Assembly (NCBI GenBank): GCA_016285075.1
Contig: JAEEQB010000048.1
Location: 1 to 36,126 of the forward strand
Reading direction: 5' to 3'
Source of the DNA: Prevotella sp.
Lineage (GTDB): Bacteria; Bacteroidota; Bacteroidia; Bacteroidales; Bacteroidaceae
DNA: 36,126 bases
Positions 1 to 6,861 of this stretch are shown here, in pieces; position 1 is the stretch's first letter; each line of letters begins with the position of its first letter. Below the pieces are notes generated by a model that worked only from the letters and a program-made list of their open reading frames with translations, searched no databases and was not told the DNA's origin. A program made the translations under genes and the position numbers.

Positions 1-351
1 GTCATCAACCCACCCTGCCGCCTGCGCTTTCCGCCACAGCACCATCGCCTTGTCGCTACGCAGCACCTCCGGCAACACCTCCCCGCCCTTCTCCCTAACT
101 AAGTGTGAAGCAGCTGCAGAACTATCTACTCCCCTCCATATAGGGAGGGGCCAGGGGTGGGTCTTTATATACTGCCTCTCCACATGCTGCGCCCCGGGGG
201 CGACATACACAAACTGATAATGGCTGTCTTGGTGTTCCTTGTCTGCCTGAAGCAACTGCTTCAGCAGCACTTCCACCTTCTTCAGGACATCGGCGGGCAG
301 CATGTCGCCAAGTCCTCCCAGGAAGCCTGGGACTTCTTCATTGTGATTCAT
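1..351 (-). CDS. Hypothetical protein, 3' end outside the window
   Basis: An open frame runs from an ATG at 349-351 leftwards off the window edge, giving 117 codons without a stop. The N-terminus begins MNHNEEVPGFLGGLGDML and is followed by a helical, Lys/Leu-rich stretch. Residues about 62-74 (THPWPLPIWRGVD) are encoded by a GC-rich palindromic repeat that is typical of intergenic Bacteroidetes DNA, so the repeat appears to have entered the gene in frame. The segment after it (LPEVLRSDKAMVLWRKAQAA) looks like ordinary helical protein again. I do not recognise the family. The candidate structured RNA and its promoter lie upstream on the same strand, so the gene may share that transcript or have its own weak start near 370-410. 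Confidence 0.55.
   Translation of the reverse strand, partial: MNHNEEVPGFLGGLGDMLPADVLKKVEVLLKQLLQADKEHQDSHYQFVYVAPGAQHVERQYIKTHPWPLPIWRGVDSSAAASHLVREKGGEVLPEVLRSDKAMVLWRKAQAAGWVDD
131..160. repeat. GC-rich dispersed palindrome inside a coding frame
   Basis: The arms CCCCTCC (131-137) and GGAGGGG (144-150) flank a six-base loop and are followed by CCAGGGGTGG. This composition and layout match a short repeat that I recall as widely scattered between Bacteroidetes genes. Here it is read through in frame by the minus-strand gene. Family identity is from memory; the palindrome is seen directly. Confidence 0.6.
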
Positions 352-444
352 ATTCACGTTTTCCGTTTAACTTGATTGATTCTGATAACATATTAATCGG
401 TCAAAGACCGACAAAAACAATAGACGTTGTAGTTATAAGATAGA

Positions 445-633
445 AAAACGGAGTGAGTGGGCTTATTAATACTTGACACTACCAGTCTATCAGGTTTAGC
501 AGAGACCTACGTACAGATGTAATGCCAAAAAGCCCACACCTCCGTAGAGGGTGAGCTGGCAGACATCCTTTCCTGTACGTTCGCCTTGTGAACTGCTAAT
601 TCGATAGACTGATCAAGAAAGCTGTCAACGCTC
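445..633 (-). ncRNA. Candidate 6S-like structured RNA
   Basis: There is no credible reading frame here, but nested complementary segments form one long rod. The pairs are 473-478 with 623-628, CAGTCTATC at 483-491 with 603-611, 496-501 with 594-599, ACGTACAG at 509-516 with 573-580, 517-520 with 563-566, 523-526 with 558-561, and a terminal hairpin at about 536-552. A full-consensus Bacteroidetes promoter on the minus strand (640-671) would start transcription near 633, giving an RNA of roughly 190 nt that ends near a T-run at about 443-447. A long interrupted rod of this length with its own strong promoter is the general shape of 6S RNA, the RNA polymerase-binding regulator. The helices are seen; the 6S identity is inference. 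A structured 5' leader of the downstream minus-strand gene is the alternative. Confidence 0.5.
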
Positions 634-639
634 TGGGTG

Positions 640-671
640 CAAAGGTACTAAGTTTCTTTCAGACACCCAAA
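640..671 (-). promoter_or_regulatory. Bacteroidetes-type promoter for the structured RNA
   Basis: On the minus strand TTTG (668-671) is followed after 20 bp by TACCTTTG (640-647), a full match to the TTTG / TAnnTTTG promoter of this phylum. It faces away from the toxin-antitoxin promoter 50 bp away. Confidence 0.7.
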
Positions 672-719
672 TATTTGATAAATTATTTATGGACTCATCT
701 TCTTTTCTTTGTTAAATGG

Positions 720-750
720 TTTGTTGTTTCAAAACTATTTCGTATCTTTG
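720..750 (+). promoter_or_regulatory. Promoter of the toxin-antitoxin operon
   Basis: TTTG (720-723) and TATCTTTG (743-750) are separated by 19 bp, ending 26 bp before the antitoxin ATG. This is where autoregulation by an antitoxin would be expected; I see no clear operator palindrome. Confidence 0.65.
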
Positions 751-776
751 CACGCAGAATCAAACATATAAGAGTT

Positions 777-1022
777 ATGACACAGATAGTATTGAATATT
801 GAGGATGCAAGCCTTGTCACAAGTCTGAAGCAGATACTTGGGGCAATTAAAGGCGTAACCATTGACCGAATGATTACTTCCTCTACAGATATTGAGGCAG
901 AGAAAGCCTTTATAACTGAAACTATCACAAAAGGTTTCCATGAAGCCAGAGAAGGTCGATTTGCAGGTAAGGGACTCAAATCTCTTGATGCATTGGTCGA
1001 AGAACTTAGAGCAGAAGCATAG
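777..1022 (+). CDS. Putative type II antitoxin
   Basis: This is an 81-residue protein starting MTQIVLNIEDASLVTSLKQI. The open frame reaches further upstream (to 675), but the promoter ends at 750, so ATG 777 is the sensible start. The predicted fold is a short N-terminal strand, helices, then a charged Ala/Glu-rich C-terminal helix that could wrap the toxin. It lies 3 bp before a RelE-type toxin gene in the same direction, the usual antitoxin-toxin order. I do not recognise the exact antitoxin family, and the role is inferred mainly from position and size. The pair sits between a structured RNA and a broken Rhs gene, as expected for a mobile addiction module. Confidence 0.65.
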   Translation: MTQIVLNIEDASLVTSLKQILGAIKGVTIDRMITSSTDIEAEKAFITETITKGFHEAREGRFAGKGLKSLDALVEELRAEA

Positions 1023-1025
1023 CTG

Positions 1026-1355
1026 TTGGTAACTTTTAACTATACTGAAGAATTCCATCGCCAGGCCAAGCGTTTGGCAAAACGCTATCGATCCCTTGCT
1101 GATGACATCGATGCCCTGCAGAATGAACTGATGAAGAATCCTGAGGCAGGAGTCTCCCTTGGAGGTGGAAAACGCAAGATTCGTCTCGGCGTTCAGAGCA
1201 AAGGCAGGGGTAAAAGAAGTGGGCTTAGGGTCATTACGTTGAACGTGGTTATTGAAGCATTCGATACATGTATCAACCTCCTTACCATTTACGATAAGAA
1301 AGAGATACCCAATGTGTCGGATAAATATATTGACCAGATTATTAAGGATCTCTGA
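1026..1355 (+). CDS. RelE/ParE-family toxin
   Basis: This 109-residue basic protein has the RelE/ParE/HigB layout: an N-terminal FNYTEEFHRQAKRLAKRY helix with many Lys/Arg, a middle strand GGGKRKIRLGVQSKGRGKRS, and strands RVITLNVVIEAF and LLTIYDKKEI. RelE-type toxins are usually ribosome-dependent mRNA interferases, while ParE members poison gyrase; the sequence alone does not decide. The first in-frame start is TTG at 1026, 3 bp after the antitoxin stop. No ATG precedes the conserved N-terminus, so TTG is probably real and translation is coupled to the antitoxin. Confidence 0.8.
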   Translation: MVTFNYTEEFHRQAKRLAKRYRSLADDIDALQNELMKNPEAGVSLGGGKRKIRLGVQSKGRGKRSGLRVITLNVVIEAFDTCINLLTIYDKKEIPNVSDKYIDQIIKDL

Positions 1356-1424
1356 CCCTTGTTCACTTCTCTTCATTCTTTTTCCCTCTCCTTTATTTAC
1401 TGGCTCTTCTACAAATCTCGTGCT

Positions 1425-2060
1425 TTCAGCTATGCTGAGCGGACGCCCCTGAACGTTATAAGTAACGGACTGGGTGGCAGTGGGGAGCAAGGACTGGGTG
1501 CTGCTCATGCCCGTCACGGCGTATGGCTTATTGGTGTCGTTATACTGCATTGTGGTGTATGACTCGCCCTGATAGGTGATGTTGCCTTTGTCATCGTATG
1601 TAGTATACCCGTTACCATTGTAAATGAGACGGTTCATGCCATCATAGGAGAAGTTCTCCTGCAGGTTACGGTCTACGTCCTTCCGCCATGTCAGGTTGCC
1701 CTTGGTTCCGTCGAAGCTGTAGCCAAAGTTTTGCAAGGTGCTGTTACGTTGGCAAAGGTAATTCCCGTCAACAGACCGTTCGAGGCGTATGCGGTAGTCC
1801 GAGTGAGCGGCCCACTGTTGACGGAGGTGGTCTGTCCGAGGCTGTTCTCTGCATCCAACTCCCACACGTCCTGATTCGCGAAACTAATTTTCGTGAGGGT
1901 TCCGTTGGTGTAGGTGTACTGCTCCGTTCCGATGCTGCCCATGTCCGACATATAGCTTACCTGTGATACTTTGCCATCTGTATAAGTAAAACGTACGCTG
2001 AAGGTATTTATTGCTTGTGGCATAGTCTTTTTGTGTGGTGAGGCGGTGGAAAATGTCGGA
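1425..2060 (-). pseudogene. Rhs/YD-repeat protein remnant, frameshifted
   Basis: Two minus-strand frames join into one Rhs-like segment. From about 2023 to 1748 one frame reads FTYTDGKVSQVSYMSDMG and then TEQYTYTNGTLTKISF. From about 1745 to 1425 another frame continues NSTLQNFGYSFDGTKGNLTW, then NFSYDGMNRLIYNGNGYTTY and VTYNVQGRPLSIAE. These YD/NG repeats are characteristic of Rhs/WapA-type secreted polymorphic toxins. The continuity breaks at about 1743-1748, where one base appears to be lost. The 5' end stops at a perfect palindrome (2061-2123), and homology stops near 1425, just past the end of the toxin-antitoxin pair. No intact N-terminus, core-cleavage region or C-terminal toxin domain is present, so this is a fragment. 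Confidence 0.75.
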
Positions 2061-2123
2061 GATCATGGGGACAGGTTTTTGAATGAATTCGGTGAATTCA
2101 TTCAAAAACCTGTCCCCATGATC
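2061..2123. repeat. Perfect 30-bp inverted repeat with 3-nt loop
   Basis: Positions 2061-2090 are the exact reverse complement of 2094-2123, with GGT between them. Each arm contains GGGGACAGG. I recall this motif from REP-type sequences next to IS200-like (RAYT) transposase genes, so a REPIN-like element is the best guess. No transposase is present in the window. It joins two unrelated gene fragments and supplies the stop codon for the one on its right. Confidence 0.8.
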
Positions 2124-2334
2124 TTTTTGCTCTTGTTTTCAAAATATCTTTAAAGAATACATCTTCAGACTTGATATAGTCATATTCCTTGTCTGTTTTG
2201 GAGAATACAACAGACTCCACGTTCCCAAACTGATCGTATTTGAAAACGCTCTTTGAAATGTCTTGTGCGATGGCCGACAATGGTGTTATGGCCAAATATG
2301 CACAAACATAAATGATGTTGATAAATTGTTTCAT
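2098..2334 (-). pseudogene. N-terminal fragment of a secreted protein
   Basis: This frame starts at ATG 2332-2334 and encodes 78 residues with a clear signal peptide (MKQFINIIYVCAYLAITPLS, then AIAQD). It continues FKYDQFGNVESVVFSKTDKE and SEDVFFKDILKT, which vaguely recalls the propeptide (FTP) region of secreted fungalysin-type metallopeptidases. That resemblance is weak. The last eight residues (RSWGQVFE) and the stop are encoded by the palindrome at 2061-2123, so the natural C-terminus is gone. It starts 13 bp after the lipoprotein gene stop on the same strand. It could still be expressed as a small secreted protein. Confidence 0.55.
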
Positions 2335-2347
2335 TGGTAATCTTGTT

Positions 2348-2869
2348 TTAATCTGATAACTTTATGAGCACCTGCGTCTTTCCTAACATAGGGCTTGGTG
2401 ACAGTGGCATTACATAAAGAATGGTTCCATCTTGCTCACTTTTTGATAGTACAATCCTAAGTGTATCCTTATCGTCAGAAAAATCATAAGTATAAATATC
2501 TATTATACCACCAGAAATGCGGTGAATATAAAGTTCTTTATCTTTATAGCTATAATTAATATTCAGTAGGGATTCGCTTGACTCATATATGCCATATACT
2601 TCACCATCTATACCTTTATCAATAAATGGAGTATATGCAAAGCGTCCATCTTCATAAAAGCTGACGGTCGAATTATCATCAGTATAATCCGTTACAGTTC
2701 CAGAGTCTTCAATGCTCTTGATCTTCCATTTTCCGATGAAAAGATTGGGAACGTCGGGCTTGAAACTGTCATTTCTTGTAATACTATCGTATTCTATATC
2801 ATCGTTACCACATCCTACCGAACCAAAAGCCAGCAAGATGCACATTAAAATAAAGGGATACTTTTTCAT
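2348..2869 (-). CDS. Small lipoprotein, possibly lipocalin-like
   Basis: This 173-residue protein has a lipoprotein signal (MKKYPFILMCILLAFGSVGC) with Cys20 as the likely lipidation site. The mature part begins with an acidic, disordered stretch. It then shows FIGKWKIKSIEDSGTVTDY and alternating beta strands (STVSFYEDGRFAYTP, LNINYSYKDKELYIHRISGG), which fits the lipocalin-like beta-barrel lipoproteins common in Bacteroidetes. Ligand and function are unknown. It lies 113 bp downstream of the DUF3244 gene without a clear promoter of its own, so it may be cotranscribed with it. Confidence 0.7.
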   Translation of the reverse strand: MKKYPFILMCILLAFGSVGCGNDDIEYDSITRNDSFKPDVPNLFIGKWKIKSIEDSGTVTDYTDDNSTVSFYEDGRFAYTPFIDKGIDGEVYGIYESSESLLNINYSYKDKELYIHRISGGIIDIYTYDFSDDKDTLRIVLSKSEQDGTILYVMPLSPSPMLGKTQVLIKLSD

Positions 2870-2982
2870 ATGTCTTTGTTGTTAATAAATTTGATAATTA
2901 CAAAATAGAGGAATATTTTAAGGAGCACCAACACTTTTGCCATGCGGCATCAACAACGGTACTCCGAATTAGACAGATTACT

Positions 2983-3357
2983 TTACAGCGTTATATAGCC
3001 GTAGAAGAGCAAACTGCCAGAGACCAGCTCAATGCGGTAGGTGCCGCTGAGCGTAGTGGGTAGCCAGACCTGAGTCTGCATCGAGGGAACCACTGCAAAG
3101 TAGACCACGTTGGCCGTGTCATCAAGGATGCGCAGCACATAGTCAGCATGAGTGCCGTGGAAGTCCAGTAGGTAACCATTCTGCCAAAGAGTTGGCATAA
3201 GGACGGGAGTCTTGGAATTACCTGGTTCCATGGGAGCATCATCATCAATTCTAAACTCAATTTCTTCCTCGTCTCCAACCTCCTGTGCGGAAATTGGTTG
3301 GGGCAGAATTGTTAAGGCTACGCCAATAATAACAACTAATAAAATGTTCTTTTTCAT
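2983..3357 (-). CDS. DUF3244-like exported protein
   Basis: This 124-residue protein has a signal peptide cleaved near ISAQEV, an acidic segment (DEEEIEFRIDDDAPMEPG), then an immunoglobulin-like beta-sandwich ending LSGTYRIELVSGSLLFYGYI. The spacing of YVLRILDDTANVVYF and the GTYRIEL ending match the DUF3244 family, short secreted proteins found almost only in Bacteroidetes. The role is unknown. It begins about 50 bp downstream of a good promoter and may form a small operon with the lipoprotein gene and the truncated gene that follow. Confidence 0.7.
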   Translation of the reverse strand: MKKNILLVVIIGVALTILPQPISAQEVGDEEEIEFRIDDDAPMEPGNSKTPVLMPTLWQNGYLLDFHGTHADYVLRILDDTANVVYFAVVPSMQTQVWLPTTLSGTYRIELVSGSLLFYGYITL

Positions 3358-3406
3358 TGTGCTTTTAGTTTTAGTTAATTACTCTGAGTCGCGCTCATTT
3401 CGGCTG

Positions 3407-3438
3407 CAAAGATAGACGTTACAACTGAAGCGTACAAG
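3407..3438 (-). promoter_or_regulatory. Promoter of the DUF3244-like gene
   Basis: On the minus strand TATCTTTG (3407-3414) is preceded after a 20-bp spacer by CTTG (3435-3438), one mismatch from the upstream box. Confidence 0.6.
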
Positions 3439-3541
3439 GAAAAGCGTTGTACAGAATTAGCACAAAAATTAGCATACAAATTGCAATCCACTAAAAATTA
3501 GCGAATTGCAATTATTAGCATTGGAATTAGCCCCTTGAAAT

Positions 3542-5254
3542 TTAGTTAAATTGTATTAACTCCTGCTCCAACTCTTTGCCACTACCTTCTTTGTTGAATA
3601 GTTTTTTAAGGATGACAGAACACATTTTTGAAATGGTTGGAGGCTTGACACCCATCATATTGGCAACGGATGTAATGGGTGTTTGCAACCTGACAAGAAT
3701 ACAAACATGATACATGTTGGTGGTCAAGGCATATTGGCGGGAGGAAACAAACTTATAGAATTCGGGCATACGTTCCACAACAAAACGCTCCAGTTCCTCC
3801 CATTCCTGATCGGTTAGTTTCTCTCCCTTGGAAGCTTTGAGGAACACCTGCTTATATATAGACGCTTTTTCCAATTCTGCCTGTACATTACCCTTCTCCA
3901 AACGTGCCAATCGCTTGTACCTGCCGATGGATGCTTTCTGTTCTTCTATCTTGTCTTCTTTCTCTTTCAGCAGCTGGTCGAACCTGCTCTTTTCTGCTTC
4001 CAGATCCTATATCTCTGACAAAGCTGTTCCCAAAGCCTTTGCCTGCTGTTCCTTCTCCTGAAGCAGGAGGTCGTAGTTGGCCTTACGTTCACGCAGCTGC
4101 ATCACCTCGGACTGCATGGAGACGAGTTCTCCCAAGAGTCGTTTCTGCTCTTCCTGCTTCCTGTAATAGCGATATAACACGTAAAGAACAATGAGTATTG
4201 CGGCTATAGAGACATACCAGATGATGCGTTGCTTCTTTTCGGCCTTTCTTTGTTCCTGCTGCGCTATCTCCTGCTGACGGCTGTAGTCGTACATCGCCTT
4301 GGCTTGTTCCACTTCGTGAGTTGACATCTGAACAAAACAGGAGTCATTCATATCGTAACTATAAGAGAAGTATTTGGCGGCAGAATCTGGTTTATGTTTT
4401 TGTAGGAAAAGGAGGGCCAGACCATGAGAACCACAGTTTTGATTATTGAAATCTTTACCTGTTTGTAGTTCCTTTCGAAAGAGATATTCTGCTGAGTCCA
4501 ATTGTTTGTGTTTCAAATAGTAAAGGCCTTTAAAATAATAGTATACTTCTCGACCACCGGAGATGTTCATATTCTCATCAAAATAGCCAGAATAAAGTTC
4601 GTGCTCTATCATGTATGGCAAAGCCTTGTCATCTTCCCCCTTGTCTATAAGTTTCTTGGCAAGTGTTCCGGAGAATCCAGCCGCCACCTTATTATAATTA
4701 TTTGCCTTCATTTGTCTGATGGCATCTGCGTAAATCAGAATAGCGGAATCTTTCATTTTAAGTTGATCGTAAGCCAACGCTTTCATAGCATAACACTGCA
4801 AGGCCGCCAGAGTATCGTTTGCACGCCATGCACAAGATGACGCAAAATCTTCATACTCAAGCTGGTTCCTGTACAACCCCTGCTGATAGAAGATGGTGGC
4901 ACTCTGCCCGTAGACCCTGCTGAGTTGGGCGAAGTCGCAGTCGGGGCTAAGTGTGTCGGCACGGGTGATGGCCTCCTGGTAGCAGTGGAGGGCCATGGGA
5001 GCCTCGCGCATATCGGCGTAACAGCGGCCTAAGAGATAGTGGGCCAGCATCTGGTCGTTGGGCGTGCCGTGACTGTCGAAATAATCGGCGAGGGCCTGTG
5101 CCTCGTCGCGCTCCGTGGCAGTAAGCACAGAGTCAGCACGGTTCAGTGCATTCAGCGCATCAAGCCGCTGCCGCATCTCGCTGTACTGACCGCCGCCTGA
5201 ACAGGAGGCCAGCGTGATCAGTATCAGGAGCACTGTGTATGAGATTCTTTGCAT
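3542..5254 (-). pseudogene. TPR lipoprotein regulator split by an in-frame TAG
   Basis: The first part (5254-4007, 415 residues) has a lipobox-like signal (LITLASC), a TPR-like helical domain (HYLLGRCYADMREAPMALHC is typical), one membrane helix (IIWYVSIAAILIVLYVLY, about residue 340-360) and a coiled coil. It ends at TAG 4007-4009. The same frame then continues without a break from 4006 to 3542 for another 154 codons, first more coiled coil, then a helix-turn-helix-like C-terminus (NMYHVCILVRL, SVANMMGVKPPTISKMC). Joined, the gene would encode 570 residues, the layout of a Bacteroidetes family of membrane-anchored TPR proteins with a putative DNA-binding end. The stop removes only the last part. 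Recent nonsense mutation, sequencing error and functional separation of the two halves are all possible; an internal TTG start at 3910 could make the short part. Confidence 0.7.
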
Positions 5255-5319
5255 TAAATAATCGAATTAAATAATTAGTCCGATTCACAGCAGTTGGTAC
5301 AGCCTCAGCTCGGATGGTG

Positions 5320-5351
5320 CAAAGGTAATGAAATTTATACAGAACACCAAA
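5320..5351 (-). promoter_or_regulatory. Promoter of the TPR regulator gene
   Basis: TTTG (5348-5351, minus strand), a 20-bp spacer and TACCTTTG (5320-5327) form a full-consensus promoter. The upstream box lies inside a small palindrome, CACCAAA (5345-5351) with TTTGGTG (5354-5360), which could be an operator. Confidence 0.7.
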
Positions 5352-5360
5352 TTTTTGGTG

Positions 5361-5580
5361 ATTTTATTTAATCTGACCCCTAACGCTCCGAAGGGGCAAC
5401 AACAGTAAGCCCGAGGCATTGCCCAGGGTGATAGGTATGGCGCGGATAACGTCCTGCGAGGGCAGAAGAATCATTGCAGCAGTTTGGCTTTTGCCCTTTC
5501 AGGGCGATGGTTACCGGGTGCAGTTTTTAAAAGCGGAAATTGGGTACATCATATTGAACACCCTACTTCCAAAGCAGCGA
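5361..5580. repeat. Gene-poor stretch resembling a dispersed Bacteroidetes repeat
   Basis: No convincing gene lies here. The stretch is GC-richer than the adjoining promoter and contains short inverted pairs: CCCCT (5377-5381) with AGGGG (5392-5396), and GCCCT (5493-5497) with AGGGC (5501-5505). Its peptide shadows (LLPFQGDGYRVQFLKA) resemble spurious annotated peptides I recall from repeated intergenic DNA of this phylum. Repeat status cannot be shown from one copy. Confidence 0.35.
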
Positions 5581-6222
5581 TCACCTGAGGTATGGGTTAC
5601 AGCTTAACTCTGTGCCAATGGTGGTCTTTGGGCCGTGACCACAATAGACTGTGGTGTCTGCAGGAAGTTTGGCAACGACGGTCTTGAGACTATCCATCAG
5701 TTGATTCCAGCTGCCACGGTCAAAGTCAGTACGGCCTATACTCTGATGGAATAGTGTGTCGCCAGTGAAGACAACCTTCTCTTCTTCGCAATAGAAACAG
5801 ACACCCCCTGGGGTGTGACCAGGAGTAGGAAGTACCTTCAGGCTGTGACTACCGAAGGTGATTGTGTCGTCTTTATTTAGGAAACGCCCTATGGGAGGGA
5901 CTTCACCAGGATAGTCTACTCCCATCATGTCGTGCATCTGCCGGCTGATGTCCATGAGCCATTCGTCTTCGGATGCCACTTCGGGCTGCAGTCCAAACTC
6001 ATGCCAGATGGTATCGTTGCCAAAGCAATGGTCGAAATGCCCATGAGTACAGAGCAGGTGACGGGGCTTGAGATGGTTATTCCTAATATAGCTGACAATG
6101 GCTTGGCGTTCATCTTCAAAATAGGCACCGCAATCGATGATCACGGCTTCCGAAGTCTCATCACTTACGATGAAGCAGTTTTCTTGCAGCATATTGCATA
6201 CGAAGGGACGGATGTTGAGCAT
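5581..6222 (-). CDS. MBL-fold metallo-hydrolase (glyoxalase II-like)
   Basis: This 213-residue protein has the metal-binding motif THGHFDH (HxHxDH, about residues 60-66), a second ligand in LPTPGHTPGG, Asp in FTGDTLF, and a final His in VYCGHGPKT. These are the ligands of a two-zinc hydrolase of the metallo-beta-lactamase fold. Length and the TPGHTPGG and GDTLF segments place it with the short glyoxalase II-like hydrolases, which cleave thioesters such as S-lactoylglutathione. In an organism probably without glutathione the substrate is uncertain. It is cytoplasmic and lacks a signal peptide. It is the last gene of the minus-strand block, 15 bp after rsmG. Confidence 0.88.
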   Translation of the reverse strand: MLNIRPFVCNMLQENCFIVSDETSEAVIIDCGAYFEDERQAIVSYIRNNHLKPRHLLCTHGHFDHCFGNDTIWHEFGLQPEVASEDEWLMDISRQMHDMMGVDYPGEVPPIGRFLNKDDTITFGSHSLKVLPTPGHTPGGVCFYCEEEKVVFTGDTLFHQSIGRTDFDRGSWNQLMDSLKTVVAKLPADTTVYCGHGPKTTIGTELSCNPYLR

Positions 6223-6237
6223 ATTCTGTATGATTGT

Positions 6238-6858
6238 TTAGAGTGGAACATATATGACATGCTTACCCTTGAACCACTCTTCGCTGAACCAACGGTCTAT
6301 GTCATCGACTTCAACACTGTTTCTATAGGGCTGCGTCTCAGCTTGAATGTCACCGCCTTTCAGGCAGATAAGACCGTTGGGTAAGGCATTTCTCTGTGTC
6401 TTGGAAATATTCTTTCTGACGATCTTGGCCAAGTCGGGTAGGGGCATTACTGCACGGCTCACAACAAAGTCGTACTTCCCTTTCTCGTCTTCACCTCGAA
6501 GCTGCTCAGCAACACAATTCTGTAGTCCGATGGATTTGATAACTTCTTGAGCAACAAGAATTTTCTTACCTGTTCCATCAATAAGCTTGAAGTGACATTC
6601 AGGAAAAAGGATGGCAAGGGGAATACCAGGAAAACCACCACCTGTGCCGAAGTCAAGGATTTTGGTGCCAGGACGGAAATGGACTGTACGTGCTATGGCC
6701 ATTGAGTGGAGTACATGGTGTTCGTAGAGATTGTCAATGTCTTTACGCGAAATCACATTGATCTTCGCATTCCAGTCTCGATAGAGCTCATCAAGCATTC
6801 CTATCTGTCTGATCTGCTCTTCGCTCAGTTCCTTGAAGTATTTACTGATCATCTCCAT
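6238..6858 (-). CDS. rsmG: 16S rRNA (guanine-527-N7)-methyltransferase RsmG
   Basis: This 206-residue protein matches RsmG/GidB along its length. It has an N-terminal helical part (LDELYRDWNAKINVISRKD), the SAM-binding loop ILDFGTGGGFPGIPLAILFP, an acidic strand end (FKLIDGTGKK), VVSRAVMPL, and the GLICLKGGD segment. RsmG uses S-adenosylmethionine to methylate G527 of 16S rRNA; its loss gives low-level streptomycin resistance in other bacteria. The ATG at 6858 is 3 bp after the lipoprotein gene, indicating coupling. Confidence 0.95.
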   Translation of the reverse strand: MEMISKYFKELSEEQIRQIGMLDELYRDWNAKINVISRKDIDNLYEHHVLHSMAIARTVHFRPGTKILDFGTGGGFPGIPLAILFPECHFKLIDGTGKKILVAQEVIKSIGLQNCVAEQLRGEDEKGKYDFVVSRAVMPLPDLAKIVRKNISKTQRNALPNGLICLKGGDIQAETQPYRNSVEVDDIDRWFSEEWFKGKHVIYVPL

Positions 6859-6861
6859 ATC

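Noticed and set aside
361..420. Hairpin TCGGTC-AAA-GACCGA (398-412) as a terminator
   Set aside because: No T-run follows on either strand; it may be a small operator or chance palindrome, and is not called.
735..1865. A 376-codon minus-strand frame across the toxin-antitoxin genes
   Set aside because: Only its upstream part (to about 1425) is Rhs-like. The rest is antisense to the two plus-strand genes, which have the better promoter and family match.
5419..5607. A 62-codon plus-strand frame before the MBL gene
   Set aside because: It lies in repeat-like intergenic DNA, overlaps the convergent MBL gene and shows no domain.
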